DNA of 5,834 nucleotides from Candidatus Ethanoperedens thermophilum (GTDB taxonomy: Archaea; Halobacteriota; Methanosarcinia; Methanosarcinales; EX4572-44). A program made the position numbers and the translations under genes. This document shows positions 5,797 to 5,834 of the stretch, piece by piece. A model generated the notes under the pieces. That model saw only the letters and a program-made list of their open reading frames with translations. It did not search any database and was not told where the DNA came from. Position 1 is the first letter of the stretch. Every line of letters begins with the position of its first letter. The DNA lies in NCBI GenBank assembly GCA_012910725.1, contig WNEG01000012.1, positions 1 through 5,834 on the forward strand. The letters run 5' to 3'.

Positions 5797-5834
5797 ATGG
5801 AGATAATACGGAAGAGTAGTTGTTCGCTTAAGTT
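5797..5834 (+). CDS. Possible 5' end of a divergent gene, cut by the window edge
   Basis: An ATG at 5797-5799 opens a frame reading MEIIRKSSCSLK that runs off the edge. A weak GGAT lies about 9 nt upstream and a TATA-like element about 33 nt upstream. Only 12 codons are visible, so nothing can be said about function, and it may be a chance frame. Confidence 0.25.
   Translation, partial: MEIIRKSSCSLK

Overview
The window looks like a piece of a euryarchaeal chromosome, probably a methanogen- or ANME-type lineage near the Methanosarcinales. This rests on remembered family features, not a search. The main clues are archaeal aIF1A, Rio1 and Dim2/Pno1-like KH proteins, an archaeal Toprim protein, a ubiquitin-like protein ending in Gly-Gly, GGTG/GAGG-type ribosome binding sites, and a secreted propeller protein with an S-layer-like domain and a dockerin. 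All confident genes lie on the minus strand, so the reading order is from the right end to the left.

Right end (5834 to about 4544): after a divergent intergenic region comes a compact operon. It holds a 46-48 aa charged protein, a 69 aa beta-grasp protein ending in SGG with a TTG start, a DUF167/YggU-like protein and a Toprim protein. Junctions are a 6 nt gap, a 1 nt gap and an 8 nt overlap. A short plus-strand frame at the very edge may begin a divergent gene.

Middle (4485 to 2351): the translation and ribosome-biogenesis genes aIF1A, rio1 and dim2-like KH. aIF1A has no ATG, GTG or TTG at its proper N-terminus; a CTG placed 5 nt after a strong Shine-Dalgarno is the best start. Rio1 and the KH protein are separated by one base, and both act in 18S/16S-type small-subunit maturation in the known families. 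Between aIF1A and rio1 lies about 500 nt without a convincing gene. It contains a GC-richer stretch that folds on the plus strand into four hairpins, one with a GAAA tetraloop, closed by a long-range helix: a candidate structured RNA of about 240 nt and the most interesting item here.

Left end (2093 to 75): a large secreted surface protein in which six propeller repeats are split 2+4 by two tandem Ig-like domains, followed by an S-layer-like domain and a C-terminal dockerin.
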